A DNA stretch of 64,000 nt from Paenibacillus polymyxa (GTDB taxonomy: Bacteria; Bacillota; Bacilli; Paenibacillales; Paenibacillaceae): NCBI RefSeq assembly GCF_015710975.1, contig NZ_CP049783.1, forward strand, positions 4,569,501 through 4,633,500. The letters are read 5' to 3'. The position numbers and the translations under genes are program-made. The notes under the pieces are model-generated. The model made no database searches and was not told the origin of the DNA. It saw only the letters and a list, made by a program, of their open reading frames with translations. Shown here one piece after another: positions 57,418 to 64,000 of this stretch (its first letter is position 1; the number at the start of each line of letters is the position of its first letter).

Positions 57418-57675
57418 TTAATCTTCAGGTTTCAAAAAAACTTTATAGGTTATATCATGAGCTACCGAGCTTTGAGTGCTTGGGCTAGCATCAAAATTAT
57501 AGTCGTACGGGTTTGTATCAAAACTATACATAACATCTAGCACACGATAAAGTTTATTATTCCATAAAATCATTTCTCCTTTTCTTGGGACAAAAGGCAG
57601 GGCAACCAGGTCGAAATTTTCAGCGTAGTAGCCCTCTTTATCATTTAATACAATTGCTAATTCGATAACTTTCAA
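57418..57675 (-). CDS. Hypothetical accessory protein (minus strand)
   Basis: The frame opens at 57690, but GAGAGGTGAG places the start at TTG 57675, giving 85 residues (MKVIELAIVLNDKEGYYAEN, then VPRKGEMILWNNKLYRVLDV). Beta-rich and soluble. It lies just behind the secreted Ser-rich gene on the minus strand, probably one operon. No family recognised. Confidence 0.6.
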   Translation of the reverse strand: MKVIELAIVLNDKEGYYAENFDLVALPFVPRKGEMILWNNKLYRVLDVMYSFDTNPYDYNFDASPSTQSSVAHDITYKVFLKPED

Positions 57676-57705
57676 TTCCTCACCTCTCAAGTGTAGAAAT
57701 ACTCT

Positions 57706-58212
57706 TTAATTAATAACTACTACTCTTGGAGGCGAAAAGCAAGATGCAGGTCCTTTATCTGTATAAAGTTGAGCAACTCCGCCGACTGTGTAAGTCCCTG
57801 GTTGACTGTATTCCCATGTTTGACTGAGAGTTACTCCCCCAGTATTCGGCCCTTTAAAACTGGTAGCTTCCGTCCAACCGGCTCCCGTTTTAAAAGAAGC
57901 ATTGACTTCTCTTATAATTGAGTCCGTTGCAATACCCCACTCCACCGTTACTGTTCTTCCATTCTTAGTTACATTAAACGATTTGGTTACCCACACAGGC
58001 GCTATTATTGATTGGATACTTTCATTGGAATTTGAGGAATCAGGAGCTAATTGTGAAGAAGATGGTTCGACTGATAAGGGCTGAGCTTGAATAGAATTTT
58101 CGACTGATGAGGACTGATCTTGAGTAGGGGTGACGCTTTGGGCAGATACCGGGACAACTAATATCACTGAAATTAGAAAGGATAAAAATAGAGACGACAG
58201 TTTTTTACTCAT
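57706..58212 (-). CDS. Secreted protein with Ser-rich linker and Ig-like domain
   Basis: GAAGAGGTGCG supports ATG 58212 (168 residues). Signal peptide (MSKKLSSLFLSFLISVILVV, PVSAQS). A low-complexity Ser/Gln region (about 30-70: SSSVENSIQAQPLSVEPSSS) links it to a beta-rich C-terminal domain (WVTKSFNVTKNGRTVTVEWG, SQTWEYSQPGTYTVGGVAQL) resembling an immunoglobulin-like fold. No sortase or membrane anchor. Function unknown; the layout suits an exported adhesion- or wall-associated factor. Confidence 0.75.
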   Translation of the reverse strand: MSKKLSSLFLSFLISVILVVPVSAQSVTPTQDQSSSVENSIQAQPLSVEPSSSQLAPDSSNSNESIQSIIAPVWVTKSFNVTKNGRTVTVEWGIATDSIIREVNASFKTGAGWTEATSFKGPNTGGVTLSQTWEYSQPGTYTVGGVAQLYTDKGPASCFSPPRVVVIN

Positions 58213-58359
58213 TTTAATACGCACCTCTTCCAAATTATTTTTATACTAAATCCTTAAATATAAGGATGAAGTAAACCATTGATGGAACATATAGGTTATA
58301 TTTTCCATATCATTGTAACCTCATCTTTCTATTAAATAGAGTTGTAGATTTTTGTCAAC

Positions 58360-58560
58360 AACGCCTATGTGACGCCAGTGGGCGCTATAGCGCTGCGTGG
58401 ATCTCGTTCGAATCGGAGAGAGCTGCCGCGTTCCGGATGCTTGGGCTTCAGCTTGGAGTCGCATCCACATTTTTAGCAGCATTCATTCAGCCCCGTGCTA
58501 AATAGCTCAATTCAATTGGAGCTTGAGCCTTGAAGGTGGCTATAGCCACCCTAATAAAGT
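58360..58560. other. GC-rich structured intergenic island
   Basis: Within a 612-base gap without genes, this stretch is markedly richer in GC than its flanks and dense in palindromes: GCGCTATAGCGC (58382-58393), GGTGGCTATAGCCACC (58535-58550) and GGATGC...GCATCC (58436-58467). Two palindromes share the GCTATAGC centre. It contains GTTCGAATC, but no tRNA can be folded. Candidate small RNA, protein-binding site cluster, or remnant of an insertion. Confidence 0.4.
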
Positions 58561-58715
58561 ATCCAAAGGATCAAGAGTAATTGAAATGCACCAGATCGAA
58601 AACAGAAAAGGGCAGGAGGAATAGAACTCTAACTGCTCTTTTTTTGCCTTGGACAACGAACACTTGTTTACATATAATATTTGCAGAGGCTTTCAGTATG
58701 AACATACATATTGCA

Positions 58716-58805
58716 TTTACAAAATCACCCAAAACAATTATACTTATCTTATAATCCGAAAGCATCGGTAGCACTCTGCTGGCTCAAGCCGGTGGGGTGT
58801 TTTTA
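58716..58805 (+). promoter_or_regulatory. Promoter and terminator-containing leader of nuclease gene 1
   Basis: TTTACA (58716-58721)-N17-TATACT (58739-58744) is a plausible promoter. Downstream come CCGA-aagca-TCGG (58756-58768) and CACTCTGCTGG (58772-58782) pairing with CCGGTGGGGTG (58789-58799), then TTTTT, all before the nuclease ribosome site GGGAGG. Read-through of this hairpin would be needed for expression from that promoter, as in attenuation. Confidence 0.55.
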
Positions 58806-58824
58806 CGTTTAGGGAGGTTTACAT

Positions 58825-59271
58825 ATGTTTAGGTGGATATTTACCGTACTAATTACAATCCTATTAGCTGGCTGCAGCGTACAACAGGAAGTTGTAAAGA
58901 CCGCTAAGAGCGACCCTGTAGCCGTTCCGGTAACGCAGGTATCTGCCAATACGGTCAAGCTGGAATTCCCGTCAGAGAAGTACCCAGAAACGGCCCAGCA
59001 CATCAAGGAAGCCATTCAGGCGGGAAAATCACCAGTATGCACCATAGACCGTGATGGAGCCGACCATAATCGTGAGTTGTCCCTAAAGGGTGTGCCCACC
59101 AAAAAGGGCAAAGACCGCGACGAGTGGCCTATGGCGATGTGCTCCGAAGGTGGAAAGGGTGCAGACATTAAGTACATAAGTCCAAAGGATAATCGTGGAG
59201 CTGGATCGTGGGTCGGTCACAAGTTGGATGAATATGCAGACGGAACAAAAGTTGAATTTATCGTGAAATAG
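58825..59271 (+). CDS. NucA/NucB-type DNase lipoprotein, copy 1
   Basis: A 148-residue protein. Lipoprotein signal [20 protein letters not shown] with lipobox LAGC (Cys17). Mature part carries the NucA/NucB DNase motif [15 protein letters not shown] (96-110) and [15 protein letters not shown] (117-131), with conserved Asp/Glu, Asn and Arg. Known family members are secreted or membrane-bound DNases (competence nuclease NucA, sporulation NucB). TAGGGAGG precedes the ATG. About 90% identical (134/148) to the copy at 61124. Surface-anchored DNase activity is the likely function. Confidence 0.9.
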   Translation: MFRWIFTVLITILLAGCSVQQEVVKTAKSDPVAVPVTQVSANTVKLEFPSEKYPETAQHIKEAIQAGKSPVCTIDRDGADHNRELSLKGVPTKKGKDRDEWPMAMCSEGGKGADIKYISPKDNRGAGSWVGHKLDEYADGTKVEFIVK

Positions 59272-59272
59272 C

Positions 59273-59312
59273 AAAAGCTCAGCTAACCTTGATTGGTTGG
59301 CAGAGCTTTTTT
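59273..59312 (+). terminator. Terminator of nuclease gene 1 (repeated family)
   Basis: AAAAGCTC...GCTAACC and GGTTGGC...GAGCTTTTTT form a bulged stem with a T tract. Related sequences with the same GCTAACCTTRATYGG centre end the genes at 61570 and 63903. Confidence 0.75.
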
Positions 59313-59445
59313 CATTGATCAGTTTGAATTTAGGTTAGATGTAAATAGATTATAGTGTTGTGTGAAATCAATCACAGTTGAATCGCGAAATGTTCTATAT
59401 TATGGAAATGTATTGAATATAATACCAAAAAAATGGAGGATCAAA

Positions 59446-60156
59446 ATGCTTAAAAAAATTATGATTCCCGCTTTGCTTGGTTCTGTTGTTGTAGGTTTAC
59501 TTCCTGAAAACGCTGCCTTTGCTGATCAGGTAACCACTGTTACGGACTCTACTTATTCCACTCAATCTACTACTCCAGATATTACTCAAGTTATTACCCC
59601 AAGTATTATTGCACTGAAAAGAATTTCAGACGTGCCCGACTTCGATTGGGGAAGAGGATGTACCATATCATCGGCAGCTATGATTATCAAGTATTGGGAG
59701 AGTCATGGATATCCATTATTAATTGACCGTGGCGTATCAGATGATGAACTACAAGATATTTTGGCAGATAAATATTTCCATCCTGACAAAGATGGCGGCG
59801 TGCCCTTCGTACGAGCAGTAAATGCCTTTGCTAGATATTTAGATGATGTAGGGTATATATATTCATTTGGGGGCTATGGTTTTGCCACAAACTCTGCACA
59901 AGAAAAAGCTTGGAATCTGATAACAGAGGAAATTAATGCAGGTAGACCTCTTTGGCTAACAATGAAAAGATACCAAGATGATAGAAGATCAATAGAAGGC
60001 GGACATGCTCTAGTTATTGTTGGTTATAAGCAAAATGCCTCTGGCCAGGAAAGAAAACTCATACTTCATACAACCTGGAAAGAAGGGAATGTTAATTATG
60101 AATGGAGACCGTCAGATTTTGATGCAGTTTATAGACTAAAAATGGGAAGCAAATAA
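59446..60156 (+). CDS. Secreted C39-like cysteine peptidase
   Basis: ATGGAGGATC before ATG 59446 fixes the start; product 236 residues. Signal peptide MLKKIMIPALLGSVVVGLLP with cleavage near AFADQ. The mature domain fits the peptidase_C39_2 (papain-like) type: oxyanion/catalytic region WGRGCTISSAAMIIKYW with C72, and GGHALVIVGY with H187. The usual third residue (Asp/Asn before W) is replaced by Thr in LILHTTWKEG, so activity is uncertain. It may cleave peptides or wall proteins outside the cell. Second member of the secreted cassette set. Confidence 0.8.
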   Translation: MLKKIMIPALLGSVVVGLLPENAAFADQVTTVTDSTYSTQSTTPDITQVITPSIIALKRISDVPDFDWGRGCTISSAAMIIKYWESHGYPLLIDRGVSDDELQDILADKYFHPDKDGGVPFVRAVNAFARYLDDVGYIYSFGGYGFATNSAQEKAWNLITEEINAGRPLWLTMKRYQDDRRSIEGGHALVIVGYKQNASGQERKLILHTTWKEGNVNYEWRPSDFDAVYRLKMGSK

Positions 60157-60278
60157 TAATAAATAATCTACAAAATATCAATAATTGTAAATCAAGCGCG
60201 TCTCAAATCTTAATATGATATGTAATAAAATAGAATCGAATCGGCTGATTCTTTATAATGACGAAAGGTGGAATAAAC

Positions 60279-60734
60279 ATGAAAATAAGAAAGGTATTAT
60301 CAGTCCTTTTTGCTGCGACATTGACATTGACATTGTCGCAAAGTGCTTTCGCAATATCTGGTCAGAATGACACTAGAGAAACAGCCTTAAATGTACAAAG
60401 TAGTAACTTTAATTTTGGATCATATCTGGACAAAAATGATGTAGATTGGTTTAAAGTAGTAAATACTTCGAGCAAAGAAATGGGGGCAATTGCCACTTTA
60501 AAAAGTCAACAATATATCAATTATGATATAGTTGCTTACTTTCCTGATAAAGGTGAAGAAGAGGTACTTGAAGCTCAAGACAATGGACAAGGGAAGAAAG
60601 ATGTCTGTGGCACTAGTGGCCTGCTCCCTGGGGATGTGATCTATTTTAAAGTTGTAGGTCATGATGGCGCTTGGGGTGGTAACGGTAAAGGACTTGGTTA
60701 TAGCTTGAATATTAAGAGGGATTTTGATCGTTGA
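60279..60734 (+). CDS. Secreted PPC-like domain protein
   Basis: GAAAGGTGG supports ATG 60279 (151 residues). Signal peptide MKIRKVLSVLFAATLTLTLS, cleavage after AFA. Mature part has the bacterial pre-peptidase C-terminal pattern: NDTRETALNVQSSNFNFGSY, LDKNDVDWFKVVN, ending in YFKVVGHDGAWGG and GLGYSLNIKR. PPC domains usually sit at the C terminus of secreted peptidases; here it is alone and right behind a secreted C39-like peptidase gene, so the two may act together. Confidence 0.8.
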   Translation: MKIRKVLSVLFAATLTLTLSQSAFAISGQNDTRETALNVQSSNFNFGSYLDKNDVDWFKVVNTSSKEMGAIATLKSQQYINYDIVAYFPDKGEEEVLEAQDNGQGKKDVCGTSGLLPGDVIYFKVVGHDGAWGGNGKGLGYSLNIKRDFDR

Positions 60735-60751
60735 GAATTGCTTTCTGTTTG

Positions 60752-60776
60752 AAAAGCACCTATATAGGTGCTTTTC
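60752..60776 (+). terminator. Intrinsic terminator
   Basis: AAAAGCACCTA (60752-60762) and TAGGTGCTTTTCT with T-rich 3' side; 9-10 bp stem. The following 220 bases (60777-61000) hold no convincing gene; a 24-codon relic ORF (60917-60991) ends just before the duplicated nuclease unit. Confidence 0.8.
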
Positions 60777-61014
60777 TTCTGCTCATTATATAGCCTAGTA
60801 AAATCATTAATTAAGCATACCCATGTTATGATCTACGTAAAGATGGGATGAGCAGCGGCCAGAATTGCCAGCAGGAATTTACTATAGAGTACACATTCTT
60901 AGGCTGTTAAGAAAAATGTTCGGTAATATGGAAAAGCCGTTACAGATTACCTACAACAAAGAATATCTCATAAAACCTATTCTGAGGTGATCAGCATTGT
61001 ACATACATATTACA

Positions 61015-61104
61015 TTTACAAAATCACCCAAAACAATTATACTTATCTTATAAACCGAAAGCATCGGTAGCACTCTGCTGGCTCAAGCCGGTGGGGTGTT
61101 TTTA
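61015..61104 (+). promoter_or_regulatory. Promoter and terminator-containing leader of nuclease gene 2
   Basis: Same elements as copy 1: TTTACA-N17-TATACT, CCGA-aagca-TCGG, then CACTCTGCTGG/CCGGTGGGGTG and TTTTT before the GGGAGG site. The leader is almost unchanged between the copies while the gene has 14 amino-acid changes, suggesting the leader is functional. Confidence 0.55.
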
Positions 61105-61123
61105 CGTTTAGGGAGGTTTACAT

Positions 61124-61570
61124 ATGTTTAGATGGATATTTACCGTAATGATTACAATCCTATTAGCTGGCTGCAGCGTACAACAAGACGTTGTAAAGAC
61201 CACTGAGAGCGACCCTGTAGCCGTTCCAGTAACGCAGGTGTCGGCAGACATGATTAAGCTGGAATTTCCGTCAGCCAAGTACCCAGAAACGGCCCAGCAC
61301 ATCAAGGAGGCTATTGCAGCCGGTAAGTCACCAGTATGCACCATAGACCGCGAAGGAGCCGACCATAACCGTGAACTATCTCTGAAAGGTGTACCCACTA
61401 AAAAAGGCAAAGACCGCGACGAGTGGCCTATGGCGATGTGTGCAGAAGGTGGAGAAGGTGCAGACATAAAGTACATAAGTCCAAAGGATAATCGTGGAGC
61501 TGGATCGTGGGTAGGTCACAAGTTAGACGACTACGCAGATGGGACAAAAGTTGAATTTATCGTGAATTAG
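61124..61570 (+). CDS. NucA/NucB-type DNase lipoprotein, copy 2
   Basis: A 148-residue paralogue of the 58825 product with lipobox LAGC (Cys17) and intact DNase motifs ([30 protein letters not shown]). Fourteen substitutions from copy 1, mostly in the linker after the lipobox ([16 protein letters not shown]). Both copies look functional, so dose or slightly different specificity may matter. Likely anchored outside the membrane. Confidence 0.9.
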   Translation: MFRWIFTVMITILLAGCSVQQDVVKTTESDPVAVPVTQVSADMIKLEFPSAKYPETAQHIKEAIAAGKSPVCTIDREGADHNRELSLKGVPTKKGKDRDEWPMAMCAEGGEGADIKYISPKDNRGAGSWVGHKLDDYADGTKVEFIVN

Positions 61571-61572
61571 AA

Positions 61573-61607
61573 ACTCTCCGCTAACCTTAATCGGTCGGCG
61601 GGGATTT
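61573..61607 (+). terminator. Terminator of nuclease gene 2 (repeated family)
   Basis: CTCTCCGC...TCGGTCGGCGGGGA with TTTTTTT; same GCTAACCTTAATCGG core as the terminators at 59273 and 63906. Confidence 0.75.
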
Positions 61608-61662
61608 TTTTATTGAAGGAATTACTATACCGTTCAGCGAAAGAATTATCGAGGTGATCAGC

Positions 61663-61905
61663 ATGAACCATACATATAAAGTGTTAAAGTCGGATATAGA
61701 ACTATTTGCTGCTGCATTAAGTCAAGCAAGAGTGTACGTTGTTCAGTCGTTGAGAGAGGATATGGTATCGATTGTAGACTATGGCGGCACTATAGAAAAG
61801 TTTTCGCCTGATTCGGTTAAGATTGCTGGAGCTTATTACATACGGAATCAATTTGAATTTAGAGTAGATGTGAAAAAGGACTCCGCTGGTATGTATGAAC
61901 TGTAA
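61663..61905 (+). CDS. Small hypothetical protein
   Basis: GAGGTGATCAGC places the start at ATG 61663 (80 residues), not the GTG at 61654. Soluble alpha/beta protein (LKSDIELFAAALSQARVYVV, REDMVSIVDYGGTIEKFSPD, YYIRNQFEFRVDVKKDSAGM). No signal peptide, unlike its neighbours. Its last codons form half of a bidirectional terminator. No family recognised. Confidence 0.65.
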   Translation: MNHTYKVLKSDIELFAAALSQARVYVVQSLREDMVSIVDYGGTIEKFSPDSVKIAGAYYIRNQFEFRVDVKKDSAGMYEL

Positions 61906-61922
61906 CCAGTATGGAGTCCTTT
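61876..61922. terminator. Bidirectional terminator overlapping the end of a gene
   Basis: AAGGACTCC (61876-61884) pairs with GGAGTCCTT (61913-61921), with an inner CTGGT/ACCAG stem. The stop codon of the 61663 gene lies in it. The convergent minus-strand gene ends 9 bases beyond. Confidence 0.7.
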
Positions 61923-61930
61923 GTTGTTTA

Positions 61931-62698
61931 TTATTTAGTTGAATACTCGCTTACTTCAAATGTGAGTATTTTATTGAATATTACGTAGTAATTGCGACTG
62001 CTAAAAGGACCTATGTTATTCTTGTGTTTATTGATTGCATAGGAAGCCGTACCTGAACCTGCTTGTTTAGCCTCATACCAGGCAATAAAATCGTTCACTT
62101 CTTTCATACTCAGGTCGAACTCTTTTTCAAGACCAGTATCCATAGTGACAACTAAAATAGCTCGGCCGATATCCTTAGGTGTATCTTGACCAGGAGTATT
62201 TTTTATATCTGGGTTATAAGTTTTCAATATCCCATCAATATCAAATGCATCCATTCCAATAGCACCATTAGTTTTAATTATTAATGTGTGTTCTCCTTGT
62301 GGCAAGCCCGTTTTCTCAAACGAAATAGCTTGAAAAGCACTTCTTTTATTGTACTGAGTATAAGGATATTCGATTCCATCAAGTGACAGCGTATAATTCT
62401 GAGTTTTCCAAATGGATACGGTAGTAATGAGCCTTATTTTTGTTCCTGTGAAATTAAATTTAATGAACTTTTCATTGTTGTCATTAGTCAATGTTTCAGA
62501 GCCATTATAAAAGGTCCCGTTTGTAGATTTAAACCATCCATCGCCTTCATATTGAATATGGGAGTCAGTGTCATCATAGCGATTCCATCCTTCTTCTGGG
62601 AAGGTAAGAGAATCACCTACTGTTGCTGCATAAACTCCTTGATTAAAACCGAATAAAAGAATTAAAGATAATAAAAATAAAGTAGATAGTTTTTTCAT
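61931..62698 (-). CDS. Secreted protein with carbohydrate-binding-like domain and shared C-terminal domain
   Basis: A 255-residue protein, AAAAGGGGAATATAT before the ATG. Signal peptide MKKLSTLFLLSLILLFGFNQ with cleavage near VYAAT. N-terminal domain (about 25-160: FPEEGWNRYDDTDSHIQYEG, KFIKFNFTGTKIRLITTVSI, LPQGEHTLIIKTNGAIGMDA) resembles galactose-binding-like beta sandwiches. The C-terminal ~75 residues (RAILVVTMDTGLEKEFDLSM, KEVNDFIAWYEAKQAGSGTA) are nearly identical to those of the divergent gene at 62857. Probably binds cell-surface or extracellular polysaccharide. Confidence 0.8.
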   Translation of the reverse strand: MKKLSTLFLLSLILLFGFNQGVYAATVGDSLTFPEEGWNRYDDTDSHIQYEGDGWFKSTNGTFYNGSETLTNDNNEKFIKFNFTGTKIRLITTVSIWKTQNYTLSLDGIEYPYTQYNKRSAFQAISFEKTGLPQGEHTLIIKTNGAIGMDAFDIDGILKTYNPDIKNTPGQDTPKDIGRAILVVTMDTGLEKEFDLSMKEVNDFIAWYEAKQAGSGTASYAINKHKNNIGPFSSRNYYVIFNKILTFEVSEYSTK

Positions 62699-62856
62699 AT
62701 ATATTCCCCTTTTGTGGTATTTGTTTTATCAGAATATAAAAATAAAAAAGGAATGTCTAAACATTAATGTCTATATATTCAAATTTATGTTTAGACAAGT
62801 TCTGAGAAATAGATTACTTTAGAATCTGTTCAACAGATTACTTAGGGGGAAATTTT
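62699..62856. promoter_or_regulatory. Divergent control region between the two paralogues
   Basis: TGTCTAAACAT (62754-62764) and ATGTTTAGACA (62787-62797) form a perfect 11-bp inverted repeat, and AATCTGTT/AACAGATT (62823-62839) a second palindrome close to the plus-strand ribosome site. No clear consensus promoter hexamers. Likely operator(s) shared by both genes. Confidence 0.5.
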
Positions 62857-63903
62857 GTGAATATGAAATTTATAAAAAAAATCAGTGTTTTATTTGGAGT
62901 TTTTTTATTTACAGCAGGTTTACTATTGAATTCGAATTTATATGCGGCGTCTGTGGGACAAGGGCTTACTGAACCAGAAGTAGGATGGGAACGTTACAAT
63001 GAGACAGCAACAGCAATTAGATATAATGGTAACTGGTTAGCTTATTCGACGAGCAACTCATATTATGGTGGTACTCATAAAGTTACCAGTGGTATTGGGG
63101 ATTCAGTAGAGTTTAAATTTTATGGAAACAAGATGAGAGTTATAGGAGTCCTTTACATTGGAGCATCTAAAAACATAGAAGTCTCCATAGACGGAGTCAA
63201 AGAACAAATGTCTATGTATAGAGAGGGAGTATCATATCAAACATTGAACTTTGAGAAAACAGGATTAACTAATTCTATTCACCATGTAATTATAACGAAT
63301 AAGGATGCTAAAGAATTTTATGTCGATGCAATTGACATTAATGAAGATGGAAGGTTGGTAGGCCAAAGCGTTCCTATAAATTTAGAGGCAATGGGTGGAG
63401 ATAGCCAGGTTAAATTAAATTGGGATTTGGTGAATGATGCGGAGAGCTATACGGTCAAATACGGAACAGAATCCGGCAAATACACTGAAACCACCACAGC
63501 TACTAAAGATGCTTACGGTAATTTCGTTATTCCGGGACTGACCAATGGAACAAAATACTACTTTGTAGTAAATGCTAAGGTGAATGGCGTTGATTCTGAA
63601 TATTCCAATGAAGCATCTGCAACTCCACAAGGAGGAGGCAGTCAACCTGATCCAGAACCAACTACTGGAGATCGCGCAATATTAGTGGTCACTATGACAA
63701 CAGGATTGGAGAAGGAATTTGACCTAAGCATGAAAGAGGTCAATGACTTTATCTCATGGTACGAAAGTAAGCAGGCTGGTTCTGGACCAGCATCATATGC
63801 TATCAATAAGCACGATAACAATAAAGGTCCATTCAGCAGCCGAAAGGATTATATGCTGTATGATCGTATCCTAACGTTTGAAGTAAGTGAATACTCTAAA
63901 TAA
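62857..63903 (+). CDS. Secreted multidomain protein: CBM-like, fibronectin type III and shared C-terminal domain
   Basis: A 348-residue protein, TAGGGGG 8 bases before the GTG. Signal peptide (SVLFGVFLFTAGLLLNSNLY, cleavage near AAS). Domains: galactose-binding-like (about 35-165: EPEVGWERYNETATAIRYNG, FKFYGNKMRVIGVLYIGASK); Fn3 (about 170-258: VKLNWDLVNDAESYTVKYGT, IPGLTNGTKYYFVVNAKVNG, SNEASATP); a PDPEP linker; and a C-terminal domain (DRAILVVTMTTGLEKEFDLS, KEVNDFISWYESKQAGSGPA). The paralogue at 61931 lacks the Fn3 part. Exported, with no anchor visible; probably interacts with glycans. Confidence 0.82.
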   Translation: MNMKFIKKISVLFGVFLFTAGLLLNSNLYAASVGQGLTEPEVGWERYNETATAIRYNGNWLAYSTSNSYYGGTHKVTSGIGDSVEFKFYGNKMRVIGVLYIGASKNIEVSIDGVKEQMSMYREGVSYQTLNFEKTGLTNSIHHVIITNKDAKEFYVDAIDINEDGRLVGQSVPINLEAMGGDSQVKLNWDLVNDAESYTVKYGTESGKYTETTTATKDAYGNFVIPGLTNGTKYYFVVNAKVNGVDSEYSNEASATPQGGGSQPDPEPTTGDRAILVVTMTTGLEKEFDLSMKEVNDFISWYESKQAGSGPASYAINKHDNNKGPFSSRKDYMLYDRILTFEVSEYSK

Positions 63904-63905
63904 GT

Positions 63906-63944
63906 AAAAAGCTCTGCTAACCTTAATTGGTCGGCGGAGCTTTT
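63906..63944 (+). terminator. Terminator (third copy of repeated family)
   Basis: AAAAGCTCTGC...GTCGGCGGAGCTTTT around GCTAACCTTAATTGG. The last 56 bases of the window after it show no further feature. Confidence 0.75.
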
Positions 63945-64000
63945 ATCGTTTTTAACAGGCCTGTGTTAGGCTGGATTATATTTCGTTTTAGCTTCTTCAT

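Larger units (their letters stand above)
58702..59271 (+). repeat. Direct repeat, copy 1 (leader plus nuclease gene)
   Basis: Starts with ACATACATATTGCATTTAC and continues through the leader and the whole nuclease gene; matches 61001-61570 at a constant offset of 2,299 bases with scattered substitutions. Similarity stops abruptly just upstream of 58702. Confidence 0.85.
61001..61570 (+). repeat. Direct repeat, copy 2 (leader plus nuclease gene)
   Basis: Second copy of the 58702-59271 unit. The unit is inserted after GAGGTGATCAGCAT (60984-60997), a 14-base sequence that recurs at 61651-61664 just after the cassette. Confidence 0.85.

Noticed and set aside
58400..58420. GTTCGAATC as the T-loop of a tRNA
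   Set aside because: No acceptor, D or anticodon stems can be built around it; no CCA end.

Overview
The window is low-GC Firmicute DNA, most likely from Paenibacillus or a close relative. The chromosomal anchor is the gene order spoVK (3' part) - hflX - ynbB - glnR - glnA (about 4.5-9.7 kb), the order known from Bacillus subtilis and relatives. Strong AGGAGG-type ribosome sites, TTG/GTG starts and copper-amine-oxidase-like stalk domains in several secreted proteins fit Paenibacillus. The genus is an inference; the synteny is visible.

Two different prophages flank this chromosomal segment. Prophage A (1 to about 4.53 kb, right end only) carries the C-terminal part of a Pol III alpha-type replicase, a RuvC-like resolvase, several small genes and a large serine recombinase. 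Its edge lies inside spoVK, so the sporulation gene is split, and the last ~45 codons of the recombinase are read from host spoVK DNA in another frame.

Prophage B starts just after the glnA terminator (about 9.7 kb) and runs to at least 63.9 kb; its far end is outside the window. It is a long-tailed siphovirus-type phage. The layout is: tyrosine integrase and XRE repressor on the minus strand; a divergent operator zone (about 11.46-11.61 kb); a rightward early operon with a Cro-like protein, DUF771, ParB-like, ORF6C, a replication initiator with internal iterons, a DnaI-like loader, a phage DnaN clamp and a DUF1064 nuclease; a second XRE switch with a perfect 20-bp inverted repeat (20.6-20.9 kb); about 15 small accessory genes; an ArpU-like late regulator (25.8 kb); an accessory interval with a CPT-like kinase, a minus-strand Pro/Gly-rich pair and a short tyrosine recombinase (26.7-29.9 kb); packaging and head genes (30.1-39.6 kb) with a PLAT-domain gene inserted between terminase and portal; tail genes (39.6-51.8 kb) including a likely +1 frameshifted tail chaperone and a ~1,800-residue tape measure; and a lysis cassette (54.0-56.1 kb: holin, GH25 endolysin, LLH holin).

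Downstream of lysis (56-64 kb) is a cassette island dominated by secreted or surface proteins: two ~90% identical NucA-type nuclease lipoproteins with duplicated leaders, a C39-like cysteine protease, a PPC-like protein, a Ser-rich secreted protein, and two divergent paralogues sharing a C-terminal domain. Each cassette has its own terminators and several minus-strand genes interrupt the array, as expected of lysogenic-conversion 'moron' genes. The most unusual features are the spoVK junction, the +1 frameshift site, the internal scaffold start, the origin iterons, and the repeated leader/terminator elements of the secreted-protein island.
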